Shown here in pieces: positions 19,766-30,849 of a stretch of DNA of 64,000 nucleotides. Each line of letters opens with the position of its first letter. Position 1 is the first letter of the stretch. Origin of the DNA: Akebia trifoliata (taxonomy: Eukaryota; Streptophyta; Magnoliopsida; Ranunculales; Lardizabalaceae); contig CM030705.1 in the NCBI GenBank assembly GCA_017979445.1, positions 17,687,040 through 17,751,039 of the forward strand, written 5' to 3'. The notes under the pieces are model-generated. The model did no database searches and was not told where the DNA came from. It was given only the letters and a program-made list of their open reading frames with translations. The translations under genes and the position numbers were made by a program.

Positions 19766-21621
19766 GTCAAGTTCTTCTGCTTCCTGCATTTTTAAAGTAA
19801 CAATAGACACGCAACAATAATAATTGCATAAACTAATAAGGCAATTAGTTCTCAATCCAATGTTGTCGATCTACTTCATTGCTTAAAACATCATAGTTTG
19901 ATCGAATCCAATGTATAAATCAATCTCTTAAGTTTAACCATTCGACTCGTTGAGTCGAGGTCAATGAGTTGGGGTGGTCGATTTCCCATATGCTTCGGTG
20001 AGTCGGGGTTAAATTGAACCCTCACATACATTTTCCATTAATCCACTAAGCTATTTAACTTGGCCGAATTCCTAATTATTCGTTACACTATTCGACGGAG
20101 TCACCTTGTCTCGATCAAAATTTGAATTACAAACTTAGTAGCTCGACTTAGTGGAATCCCTCAACTCATCGAGTTTCTAATTAATAAATCCAATTCATAG
20201 GAGTCTAGTGACTCGGCATGTCGGGCTTAGTTAAGCCCCCAATTTATACCATTTTACTAACTTAATTGGGTCCTGACGACCATCAACATAACATTTGATG
20301 CAAACCCCTTACCTTTATATTACGACTCTACTTATACCATACGATTTGGTAAGTCGGATTCGGGTTAAGTCTTCAAATTACATCACTCTACTTGAGCAAA
20401 GTCCTAAAATTTGACTCTTGAGTCGAGCTTGCACTTAACCCCCCGAGTCACTCTTATGTTGAATTAACTAGAGAGATAAATTGGGTCACATGGCACCTTA
20501 CTATAGGCGCGACTTAAGCCCCCCCCCCCCCGAGCAATATAATCACTCGGCACAATACACTAATTGACTCGATTGAGTCGACAATTAAGTAACTCAGTGT
20601 GACTTGGTGGGAATTAGGAGTCCTACATTAGACTCAAATTATTTTTCCCCCTTTTTTATTATTATAGAAAATGTGCCCACACCCCAATATTCTTTAACCA
20701 CTGACCTTACTGTCCTCTTCCAATATTAAGAAGAGATTTTCATACAAAAATGATGTATTATCTATGCATCGAATCTAACCCAATTCCCACTTAAGCCTTT
20801 TTTTTTATGCTCCTGCTGTGTTTTTACCAAAAGGTTGTTGATTTTAAAGAACATCAACAATTGATGTGGATGCATCACAGCATCACTCATCAACTCTTGA
20901 TGAGCTGTATACATCAAACCGACTTCCATTCTTTTTTGTTTTCTACTTACCATTCAAAATGCTTTAAATAAGAGGTAAGTAAAAGTACCTGCACGTCATT
21001 GATTCACTGTACCACTCCTTAACACATTTCCTATAATTTGGTCATAAATCCTGACGATATCATTGCTTCAACATTCCTTGTAGATGAAGTCACCAAGGTT
21101 GGAAACCGCCATTAATGGCTTCCTCTTCTCTAGCAGCCAAATCTATAGATAAAAGAAAGAAAATGCCGATGCCTACGTCTTCAGCCTCTCAAGTTGAAGC
21201 TCCACAAGAAGTCCGAAGGTTAGTCTGCCAACGTGTTTGATTCATCGTTCGCAGCACTGCCAACGATGGGGTTGCCATTGTCTTCCATCTTGGGCAAAAG
21301 AGGAGGGGGAGGGCATTTGAACTGACGATCTTGCATGCCTCTCTTCCCCTTTGCTTGAACCACCAAAACATGTTGCCTTTGTTGCTGTTGTTTGACAGAC
21401 CGCCTCCATTAATTCTGTGAAAAATATTGAAAAAATTTCTTTCTCGCAATCTCGTTTACTCTCTTTGTTTTTACGTTTTTTTTCGATTTAAAAGGTGGAT
21501 CACCATACAAATTATCAAAAACGACTCTTTTTCTGTTTCTCCCGAACACAGCAACCACTTTTTCGAAATCTTCCCCTGTCCATTAACCCCATTTGGTGAA
21601 ATCATGGTTCATATTCGAGAT
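19766..21621. other. L internal region, mostly non-coding
   Basis: At 19900-20640 short ACTCG/GAGTCG motifs recur irregularly, with a 13-C run at 20519-20531. Near the minus-strand 5' side (21449-21189) frames such as MEDNGNPIVG could be a gag start, but no domain follows. No RT, integrase or protease was found. Confidence 0.55.
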
Positions 21622-21640
21622 TCCCACAGACGGCGCCAAT
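21622..21640 (-). other. L primer binding site
   Basis: The minus strand reads ATTGGCGCCGTCTGTGGGA right after the 5' LTR. TGGCGCCGTC is the form used by many plant gypsy elements. Confidence 0.75.
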
Positions 21641-22219
21641 TGTGGAGGTCGATTTTGGGATAAATCATCCTCCATCATGATTTTCACATTTTATTCACAA
21701 AATGGTAATAAAAACATAAAAAAGAAAATAGAAGATAGATTTTTTTACGTGGTTCGGCAAACGTGCCTACGTCCACGGGCTCGAGGAGCCTTTCCACTAT
21801 CAAACTCGCGATTACATGACCTCTTTTCATCATTTTTGTCTCTACCTTCCTCTCCCCTTTTCCATGGCCTCAAGGCCTATTTATAGAAAAACCTTAAAAG
21901 AGTTATAACCCTTACTTAGAATACAATTGACCAGATTACCTTTACCTAAATTAGTTATTACATTAAAAAGGAAAATAAACATTTTCAAATGATGCCACGT
22001 GTCCACCTTGGAATACGTGTTGATATTGCAAATGGATGATCTCAATGAGGGACGACTTAATCTATTTTGATCTATTCTTTGCTTTTCTCTAACTGAGATC
22101 CTAACCCATGGTTGGTTTGTGACCGAGTCACTGAGCTTACCCTCGTATCTCTGTACTTGAATCGAATCCCTAGGTGTCACGTGTCGCCCCTTGGTACCTA
22201 GCAATAAATATCCTCCACA
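21641..22219 (-). repeat. L 5' LTR
   Basis: 579 bp, with the same ends and the same minus-strand TATA box at about 21885-21876. Confidence 0.88.
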
Positions 22220-22723
22220 TTCTTCTTTCAAAATTATTGGATTCATTACCTCCAATGAAAAATATCCAATACCACATTGATTTGGTGTCCGGTGCAAGTC
22301 TCTTAAATTTGTCCCATTATATGATGAGTCTGAAAGAGTATGACACATTGAAAAAACAAGTGAAGAAGAACCTTAAAGCTTCTATTGGAAGTTCAAAGAA
22401 AATGCCGATAAGTAGAGAGGATTCAAGAGCTATGAAGAAGAAAACTTGGTTATGATTTATCTTAACGAAGCTCATTTTCTCGCTAGAACTTACAACAAGA
22501 CTAAGTTGAAGAAAATTGAACCTCTTCATATCTTGAAGAAGATACACAATAATGTTTATGTGAAGAATTTATCTGATCATAATCTATAGTTAATTATATT
22601 CTCTAATCTAAATCTGAATAATGGATATCACTGGAAGTAGATTAGAACGAGGGATGGAAAATAAGAAAAAAATGCCTTTAAGAACAACTCGAGGACAAGT
22701 TTTTTTAAAAAAAGGGAGCCGGA
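22220..22723 (+). pseudogene. G1 RT start joined to integrase C-terminus
   Basis: The frame resumes after element L with SKLLDSLPPMKNIQYHIDL and GASLLNLSHYMMSLKEYD, the conserved start of gypsy RT. By about 22390 it jumps to TYNKTKLKKIEPLHILKKI, typical of the integrase C-terminal region, so RT, RNase H and the integrase core are deleted. A purine-rich AAAAAAAGGGAGCCGGA then leads into the 3' LTR at 22724. Confidence 0.78.
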
Positions 22724-22733
22724 TGTAAGACAT

Positions 22734-24493
22734 TGTAGACACCCCATTTTTGGATCCGCCTAATTAATCAACTCGTCAACCCGATCGCAATGATTCTCAA
22801 TGATGGATGTTATTTCCATTGCTTTATTTTGTTATCAGAAATGTTTCAGAAATCCGGATGAGGTATCTCGAACTGATAAAGCCTTAGAAATCACGCTACG
22901 CTAGGAAAATACGACTTTAGAAATATAGAAATCATCATCTTGCAGACCCAAAAAGAAGTTTCACGATAAAAATCACTAAAAATTGACCAAATTATCAAAA
23001 TACCCTTAACGTCAAAAAAACCCTAGAACCTACGTTACGATTAGGAAAATCCTTTCGAACACATAAAACAACAAATCGGAACCAAATAAATCATTTCACC
23101 AATTTTCACAGAATTCGACAAAATTACGAAAATACCCCTCATGAAGTTCACGACCATTTCACACAAAAAATTTCATAAATGACACAAACTAATATTTCGA
23201 TTGAATTCCTTACGAAAAATCGATTCTAAAACATCCTAGAACATTAAAAATCGACTTAAAACGCGAAAAGTCCTCTCTGGGGGCAAAATGATAATTTCAC
23301 AATTTTCATAATTAAAAATTTCGAAATAAATAAATAAAATATTAAATAATTAAAGTGAAACATTAATGAAATTAATTTAAAATTTTGAACTAAAAAAATC
23401 GATCAATCGGGCTCTCATGAAAAATTGTTGAGGGTTCGTGAGATATTTCTTTAAGGACCCCTCCATTTGGGGGGTCAAAGAATTAAAGATATAATAGAGG
23501 AGGGTTCTCCAAAAAATTAAATTCAATCAAGTAAGACTAAGGTCAAGGTATTAAAGTCAATCAAGCAAGACTAAAGTCAAAAATAAAGTCAATTAAGCAA
23601 GACTGAAATCAAGATATTAAAAGTCAATCAATTAAGACTAAAGTCAAAATATTAAAAGTCAATCAAATAAGACCAAAAGTCAAAATCATAATAGAGTTCT
23701 AATTAAATAATAACTCTATCTAATAGAGTTCTAATTAAAACACAACTCCCCCTAAAACAATTCTAATTAAAACACAACTTTACCTAAAATAATTCTAACT
23801 AAAACATAACTCTAATTAAAATAACTCTAATTAAACACTAACTCTATCTAAATCAACCCTTAAAAAAATCTATAAATAGGGGTGCTCACACCCTATTTTC
23901 GTATCAAATCATAAACCCTAAGATAAGTAGGTCTAAAAGCCCCCCTAGCCTCCCATAAACCCTAGTTTTGGAGTCTCCACTCCTTACCTAACATCCCTAT
24001 TTCGATTTTAGCCTAAAGAATACCTAAAAGCCCTCCAAAAATACTTCAAAATCCATAATAAACTCGAAGAGTACAGATAAAAAAAAAGGAGATACCTTGC
24101 CTCGGAGATCAGAAATCAAATCCGGAGACAAAACGAAGCAAGGGAGTACGGTACAAGGAGTAATTTTTGTCGGATCTAAGGGAACAAAGTCTTTGCTATC
24201 AGAAAGGTATAATATCTTTATTATTATTATTATTATTATTATTATCTAGGTTTTTTAGCAATGTAATTTATTTGGGAAGTTAGTAGAAACCGGCTTTGAC
24301 CGGACGGGGTTGGTGCCTAACACCTTCCAACCCCGTAACATGATCCCCGAATTCAGTTTTTTCTGTTCTAGATTAGTTCTTTATCTATTTAGAGTCATTG
24401 ATCAGTTCCTAGACTATAATAACTAGGTGGCGATTCCCAAACCTCAAGGGTCAAAAGTGGATCCGCGCACCCCGCGGATCGAGGGCGCTTTCA
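22734..24493 (+). repeat. T1 5' LTR
   Basis: TGTAGACACCCC to GGGCGCTTTCA. It has degenerate repeats with AAAGTCAATCAA (about 23530-23690), then AACTCTAATTAAAA-type repeats (about 23700-23850), a TATA box TATAAATAGG at 23871, an ATT microsatellite near 24210-24243, and the U5 motif GTGCCTAACACCTTCC near 24312. Confidence 0.92.
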
Positions 24494-24494
24494 G

Positions 24495-24512
24495 TGGCGA
24501 CTCCACTGGGGA
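24495..24512 (+). other. T1 primer binding site (tRNA-Arg type)
   Basis: TGGCGACTCCACTGGGGA begins one base after the LTR end. This form is characteristic of the Tat/Ogre branch of plant gypsy elements. Confidence 0.82.
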
Positions 24513-24750
24513 CTATTGAGGATCAAACTTGAAAAACCCCAAGTATGGGAGCATTGCCAAGATGACCTAGTTTTTTTATTTATTATTTAGTTGGATTTAT
24601 TTTATTTATTTTTTCTATTTATTTATTTTTTTGACTTGATTGTAGATGATTTTGGGTATTGCATTTTTTTTTCTAATTAAGGATCACTTTTTGATGACCT
24701 CTAAATAATGAAAGATTAAAATTGACATATGAAAATGATGGAATGATGAA

Positions 24751-25490
24751 GGTTGGGATAGTAATGTTCAAACGTTTTTACAAAATATTCTAATAAGAAT
24801 TAAGTCTGGGAACCTTTAATAAAATGTAGATCTCATTGAGTAGATTAATTTAGAACTTGAGTTCACTCAATTTCGTTATCGGAAGCCTTGGATATCATCG
24901 ATGTAAGTTCAATTTGTAAATCTGGAATTGTTGCTGAATGAAAGTTGAGACAGTAATGTTAAAACATTTTTACAGAATATTCTAGTGAGAATTAAGTCTG
25001 GGAACCTCTTAATAAAATGTAGATCTCATCGAGTAGATTAATTTAGAACCTGAGTTCACTCAATTTCATTATCGGAAGTCTTAGATATCATCGATGCAAG
25101 TTCAATTTATAAATCTGGAATTATTACTGAATGAAGGTTGGGACAGCAATATTAAAACATTTTCATAGAATATTCTATTGAGAATTAAGTCTGGGAACTT
25201 ATTAATAAAACGTAGATCTCATTGAGTAGATTAATTTAGAACCTGAGTTCACTCAATTTCGATATCGGAAGCCTTAGATATCATCGATGCAAGTTCAATC
25301 TGTAAATCTAGAATTGTTGCTGAATGAAGGTTGGGACAGCAATGTTAAAACGTTTTTACAGAATATTCTAATGAGAACTAAGTCTGTACACCTATTAATA
25401 AAATGTAGATCAAATCGAGTAGATTAATTTAGAACCTGAGTTCACTCGATTTCGTTATCGGGAGCCTTAGATATCATCGATGCAAGTTCG
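24751..25490. repeat. 193-bp tandem array in the T1 leader
   Basis: Four units start near 24751, 24943, 25136 and 25329 (spacing 192-193 bp; the fourth is shorter). Each has GTTGGGACAG-type, AGAATTAAGTCTGGGA-type and TATCATCGATG(C/T)AAGTTC stretches. It lies shortly after the primer binding site and is non-coding. Confidence 0.9.
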
Positions 25491-25799
25491 GATTGTATTT
25501 TCCTAATTCACAGAAAATCCGAATTTATCTAATGTTAGTACAATTAATGTTCTTGAGAGTGAGCTCATCTCAACCATTGTCATTCTATCATCAATGTAAC
25601 ATCTATTGGAATCTCGATTTATTTTGGATCACCCAAAAGTGATCATTGATTGGACCTTAAAAATTATAAAAATTATGCCTATTGCAATGTTTGTTTGATC
25701 AATTATTATATGTCATGTTCATTAATTGATTTGCCATGATCTTGATAGATATTTTTTTATGTGCATGCTTTGATCTTAATCTTGATGTGATGAATTATG

Positions 25800-27600
25800 T
25801 GGGTAATATTCATGTTGTGATGGTTTGATTAGGCCTATGGACCCATTTATTTGAAAAGGTCCCGGGCACACCCCACCCTGTGTTGCACACACTACATGCA
25901 CGTTTACTGTTTTGCACACTTACACGTCCTATATAGCCAACATGGCACTAGTGCGTGGCCCGGTCTCTTCAGAGATGCGATGTCATTCATGAAAATCACA
26001 ACTCCAGTCACGTACCTTAGGGTATATCAAAGTGGGGCATCAATACCATCTGATCAGGTGATTCTGAGAGGTATATTGATGCATCCAGGCTGGAGCGACC
26101 TGAGCCTTTTACCTATTGTGAGCCACATAGTCACATGTCCCGATTGCCAACGTAGTACTAGTACGTGGTCGGTCCCCTCGTGGGATGCCAAACCATTTAT
26201 GAAAGCTACAACTCTTGACTCGTACCCATAGGTATGTAAAAGATAATCTAAGTATATCAATTGCACTTATTGGTCGAAACCAGTGCCTAAGCGAGATCTT
26301 GCCCCGCTGTACCCTACTGTACAAGGGGGATAGACTACGTCTATTCTAGACGAGAGATATTTAAGTGGGCCCTTGCTCAGCATCGTGTGCCACCTCTCAA
26401 CTGAAGATCAAATTGATTGTTTTTTACTTCAGATAAGTGAGTTGAGGTTTTAGATTATCATCTATACGGTATATCAAACCAAGTCACCACGTATCAAAAG
26501 GTATATAGGTGTGCTTGGGCAAGGGTGGCCAGATAAAAATGCATTGCACGTAGTAAGCTTAGAGTATAGAAACCTTTCCTGTAGGTCACGACTCGAACTT
26601 ATCATGGGTGTTCCCGGGTTGTTTATTGAATGGAACCTTGGATTGATGAATGTATGTGAATGATGTGAATGATGAGATCAGAGTGTATAATTGTCCCTAA
26701 GGATCAAAAAATGTTATTTTTGAAAATTAAAATGGGTGCACCAACGCAATAAAAAATCCATTTTAAACTTGACCCAGTCCATCTCGATCCAACGATCATT
26801 ATGGCCCGAGCCATTTGAATCAAAATGAAATTCAAACTTTTTTTCTGATTCGGATTTTAAACCCATTTTAAAAGAAGAAAAATGTTTTCTAGAAGAGAAA
26901 TGCTTTTCAAAAGTAAAATATTTTCCGGAAGAATAAGATTTTCCAAAAGGAAATGCTTTCCCAAAAATTTTTCTAAAAGAAAATGTTTTCTAAAAAAAAG
27001 AAAAGGAAGAAAAATATTTTTCAAAAAAAAAATGGTTTGCAAAAAATCTATTTTTGCATGAAAAATTATTGAAATATGTTTGTGGAAGTTGTTATTCAAT
27101 GAAAACATTATTTGTCAATATTTTTCAAGAGTGTAATAAAATTATTTTTCTGAATAATCATTACATTAATGAATTGTTTAATGGATTGGTGCACAGAATT
27201 CAATAAAATCTCAGGGTTCGTTTAAAATGTTATCAAGGGTGTAATCTTGGAATTGATTAAATTCACCTTCAATGAGGTTTAAGGGTTATCATTATATCTA
27301 AGCTCAATCGTCCATCGTCTAGCTAGGGTTGTAAATTCGGTCAGTTAGAGTAAACGTCAATATCAAGTTAACAATGAGAAATGACCTCAAAATTTCTCAA
27401 CATCGCCCAGTTGTTCTTTAAAGATCACAGTGCCTCAGTCATGCCGGTTGTAAGCAATGTCTCAGTCCTCAGTCCTAATCAAGCCCGGTGTGGGTAGTTG
27501 TCTTGAGTTTTCATGAGTCATTTGGGTTAGCTCAAGTCCTTTTTTTCAGCAAGGTCATGTTTTCTTTAAATTGAGTCTACTCTTTTCCTGTTGAGTCGAG
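25800..27600 (+). other. T1 leader, non-coding
   Basis: It contains a diverged duplication of about 105 bp (about 25923-26029 and 26130-26232; GCCAACATGGCACTAGTGCG against GCCAACGTAGTACTAGTACG). It also has an A-rich stretch with recurring AAATGTTTTCTAAAAG-like motifs (26850-27070). No coding domain was recognised. Confidence 0.6.
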
Positions 27601-27622
27601 TTAGTTTATCGAGTTTATATAG

Positions 27623-28700
27623 ATGTCTGTCGTCCTTTCTGAATTTGATTGGATAAAGAAAATTTTTGAATACCTCGAGCGCATTAACGAATTAACTAAT
27701 AACTGGCTTCAAGGAGAAATTCCTCTAATAAGGAACCCCCTCTTAAATGAGAAGATAAATGTCTTGCTCGAGGAAGCAAAGGTCATTGACTTCGGAACAA
27801 AAATAATTCCCGAGAAATTCAGATTAGAACTAACTTATCCCCAGAGGAATACAAAGAGATGATGAATTTATTTAGAAAATTCAAAAGACTTATTTACATG
27901 GTCCTATGAGGATATGTCAGTTAAATTTGGAGTGTTGTTCAACATGAAATATATACCTATCCTGTGAGAACACCACATAAACAAACCAAAATTGACTGAC
28001 ATAGTCAGATGAAGGATTATAAAATGTATTAGTGCTGGAATTTTAAAATCGATGGAATAGTTGAAGCAGCCAGTAAAAATCTCAAAACAATCATCAAGAC
28101 AATGTGTCAATCACACCAGGATTAGTTAAAGAAGTTATCATTCACACTAGGGGCACATCATACTTCAATGCAGTCTTTCGCTAGCGTTATTCCCAGCTTT
28201 CTAGTGTATGGCATGGAAGTAGTCTTGCTAGTTGAAATGGAATTTCCATTCCTCGGGGCCTTGTTGGAAAGTCAGTTGTCAGAAGCAGAATAGGTTCGTC
28301 ATTGGGTACGAAGAGCTAAACTTGATTGAAGAAAAATAACTTTGGGTGCAAACTTATCAAAGAAGAATCGCTCGCACGTTTGACAAGAAGGTTAAAGTTC
28401 GCTACTTACAAGTCAAGGATTTAACAATCAGACTTCAAAGAAAACTAAGTACTCCTCCTCGATCATAGGAGGAAGTCTGAACTTAATTGGAGAAATTCAT
28501 CTATCAGCAAGAAAACACTACTTTGGAAAACCATCAGATTTCAAAGAAAATCGAGCACCTATTTTTGACCTTAGAGGGAAGTTCAAACCAAATTGGGGAG
28601 GTCCGATCATCATCAAGAAAATATTACCAGAAAAAGCTGTCAGATTTCAAGATCATGATTGAACTACAAGAGTCAACCAACCTTGACCAGATCAAACGGT
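27623..28700 (+). pseudogene. T1 fused pol: RT start joined to integrase end
   Basis: An ATG at 27623 opens 79 codons of uncertain origin that end in KVIDFGTKIIPEKFRLEL, the Tat protease-RT linker. A frame change leads to LSPEEYKEMMNLFRKF and DLFTWSYEDM (consensus FAWSYEDMPG), the RT start. Near 28045 it jumps to DGIVEAASKNLKTIIKTMCQ, the last catalytic part of the integrase, then VYGMEVVLLVEMEFPFLGAL and a broken C-terminal region to about 28700. The RT active site, RNase H and the first two integrase Asp residues are gone. It cannot work. Confidence 0.82.
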
Positions 28701-30059
28701 AATGCATTTAAGGAGGCCATCTTTGGCAAAATCAATTTTCCTCTTACCTAGTTCAATATCTCCTTTCTCAGCCCTTTGTAGTCTTTTAAAAAAAAATGAT
28801 GCCTTTTTCTTTCTCAGCCCAATCACTTAACCTAGGAGAGGGAAGATTTCGAACTACGTCTTGGTCTGATCCCAAAATTCTGGGGTACGTAGGCAACCTG
28901 AGAAATTACTTCAGGCCCGACCACATCAAAATAAAAAAAAATAAAAATAGATTCCCCGACAAAGAAAAAATCTAAAAATTAAAAAATTCAAAAGAAAAAA
29001 ATTGTCAAAGTGGGGAAGAAAATTCAAGGAAAAATAAAATAATTTAAAAGAAAATGCCACACAAGGGGCATTTGGGTTTTTGAGCCTCAAGATTCCTTTC
29101 TTTTTATACCCAGTCCTAAGCTTACCCATGAAAGTCCTCCTAAGTACCGTGCGAAAAGTCAAGGAAGATAGCCAAGCATGATCAGATAGCAACCCCAAAA
29201 GTTCAGACATGAAGAAAAGAAAAAGAAAAAAAGGGCTTGCTAGGTTGAAAACCCCAAAAGGGCGACTTAGGCTAAAATTAGGGCAAGCTCGCAAGGTTGA
29301 AAATCCGAAAGGACAACTTTGGCAACAATCAGAGTAAAGAAAAAAAGAAAGCTCGCTAGATTGAAAACCTGAAAAGGCGATTTGGGCAAAAGTTAGAGCA
29401 AGCTCGCTAGATTGAAAATCTGAAAATGCGATATAGGCAAAAGTTAGAGCAACTAAGCAAAACAGAAGAAAAGCTAAGAGCGGTCCGAGTTGAAATATCA
29501 GAAGTCCGAATAATCAAGTTCAATACTTAAATCAGGCACAAACTCAGAAGTCACAAGTATCTCGTCTTTGATTGATCTGAAAAGTTTCATGTCACTAAGC
29601 GAACCGACGGGGAGAAAGAACAAATTCTATGATGAATTTCAGAAAGAAATATTTTGTTCTAATTTCTTTGAGCCTGACTCAAAATCTTCAATATAAAAAG
29701 TCAAAATTAAAAGTTAAACCTTTATTGGACTTGCGGTAATCAAGGATTTCAAACTTTCATAACAAGGGCACTTCCTTTTTTTAAAGAGTACAGTTTCCCC
29801 CCTTACACTAGGGGCATTTATTTTTAAATTATGTTCAATTATCCCCAGTGCAATGTTCATTGTCAAACTAGGGGCATTTTTGTTCTGATGCCTGGTCATT
29901 TTCAACCCCAAAGGATAAGGTTAACTTTGAATTAAATGTTACCCTCTTAATAGCAATTTTGAAAACTCCTCAGATTCAAAGAGAGTTAAAATGATTATCG
30001 GACCTTCATAAAATCCAACTTTTTATTAAAAAAAAAATAAAATGCGAGGTTAATCCCCT
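28701..30059 (+). other. T1 3' non-coding region
   Basis: It holds recurring AAGCTCGCTAGATTGAAAA-type motifs (about 29230-29460) and segments that correspond, inverted, to 45800-46950 of T2. The open frames here are not supported as genes. Confidence 0.55.
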
Positions 30060-30490
30060 GTTTGTTCCCTCAAAGCTTAGTTCATTATTCTTTCACCCTG
30101 GGCAGGTAGAATATAACTTCCCAAAAAAATTAGTTCATTACTCTTTCACTCCGAGTAGGTAGAGTAGAACTTCCAAAAAAAAAAATTAGTTCAATACTCT
30201 TTCACCCTGGGCAGGTAGAGTAGGACTCCCAAAAAAATTAGTTTATTACTCTTTCACTCAGAGTAGGTAGAGTAGAACTTTCCCAAAAAAAAATTAGTTC
30301 ATTATTCTTTCATCCTGGGCAGGTAGAGTAAGACTCCAAAAAAAATTAGTTTATTACTCTTTCATTTTGAGTAGGTAGAGTAGAACTTCCCAAAAAAATT
30401 AGTTCATTACACTTTCACCCTGGGCAGGTAGAGTAGGACTTCCAAAAAATTAGTTTATTACTTGTTCACCTAGGGTAGGTAGAGGAAGAC
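30060..30490. repeat. Alternating tandem array before the T1 3' LTR
   Basis: About eight units of 55-60 bp, each with TTAGTT(C/T)ATTACTCTTTCA and GTAGGTAGAGTAG or GCAGGTAGAGTAG. Two types alternate: one with CCTGGGCAGG and GGACT, one with GAGTAGG and GAACTT, giving a dimer period near 118 bp. Confidence 0.85.
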
Positions 30491-30849
30491 ATTCAAATTT
30501 TACTCAGATTATGCTCACTTTGCTCAGATTATGCTCAGATTATGCTTAGTTTTTTTCTCAATCTTTGCTCAATTTCACACAACACATACACTCACACTTG
30601 CACTTTTTAGTCAGGGAGAATTCTCTAAAATTCAAGGATCTGACACTGTCAGTGAGAGCTCACGCTCAAGGACCTTACAACTTTTTAGTTCGGGGAGAGT
30701 TTTACGCTCAAGGATCCGAACATCCTGACGAATTGCTAAATCAGGCTGTAAAATGAACTGTCACTAACTTTGGCATTCGGATATCGCACTATCTACCAAA
30801 ATAGATTTGCTATCTAGTTTGCTTCAACACTCTGCCAAAGAGGGGCATC

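Larger units (their letters stand above)
17927..22219 (-). mobile_element. Non-autonomous LTR element L (LARD-like)
   Basis: Two LTRs of 578 and 579 bp flank 3.1 kb of mostly non-coding sequence. Ends are TGTGGA and TCCACA. Flanks TTTTT (17922-17926) and TTCTT (22220-22224) are a likely 5-bp duplication with one mismatch. On the minus strand the 5' LTR (right) is followed by TTGGCGCCGTCTGTGGGAA, a primer binding site, and the 3' LTR (left) is preceded by GAGAGGGGGTAT, a polypurine tract. No pol domain was seen. It must have moved with enzymes from another element. It interrupts G1 between protease and RT. Confidence 0.85.

Noticed and set aside
26857..27108. Minus-strand ORF of 83 codons
   Set aside because: Low-complexity Phe/Leu/Lys sequence from an A-rich degenerate repeat in the T1 leader.
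27623..27862. Small independent host gene
   Set aside because: The end of the frame matches the protease-RT linker of Tat polyproteins and it lies between T1 LTRs.
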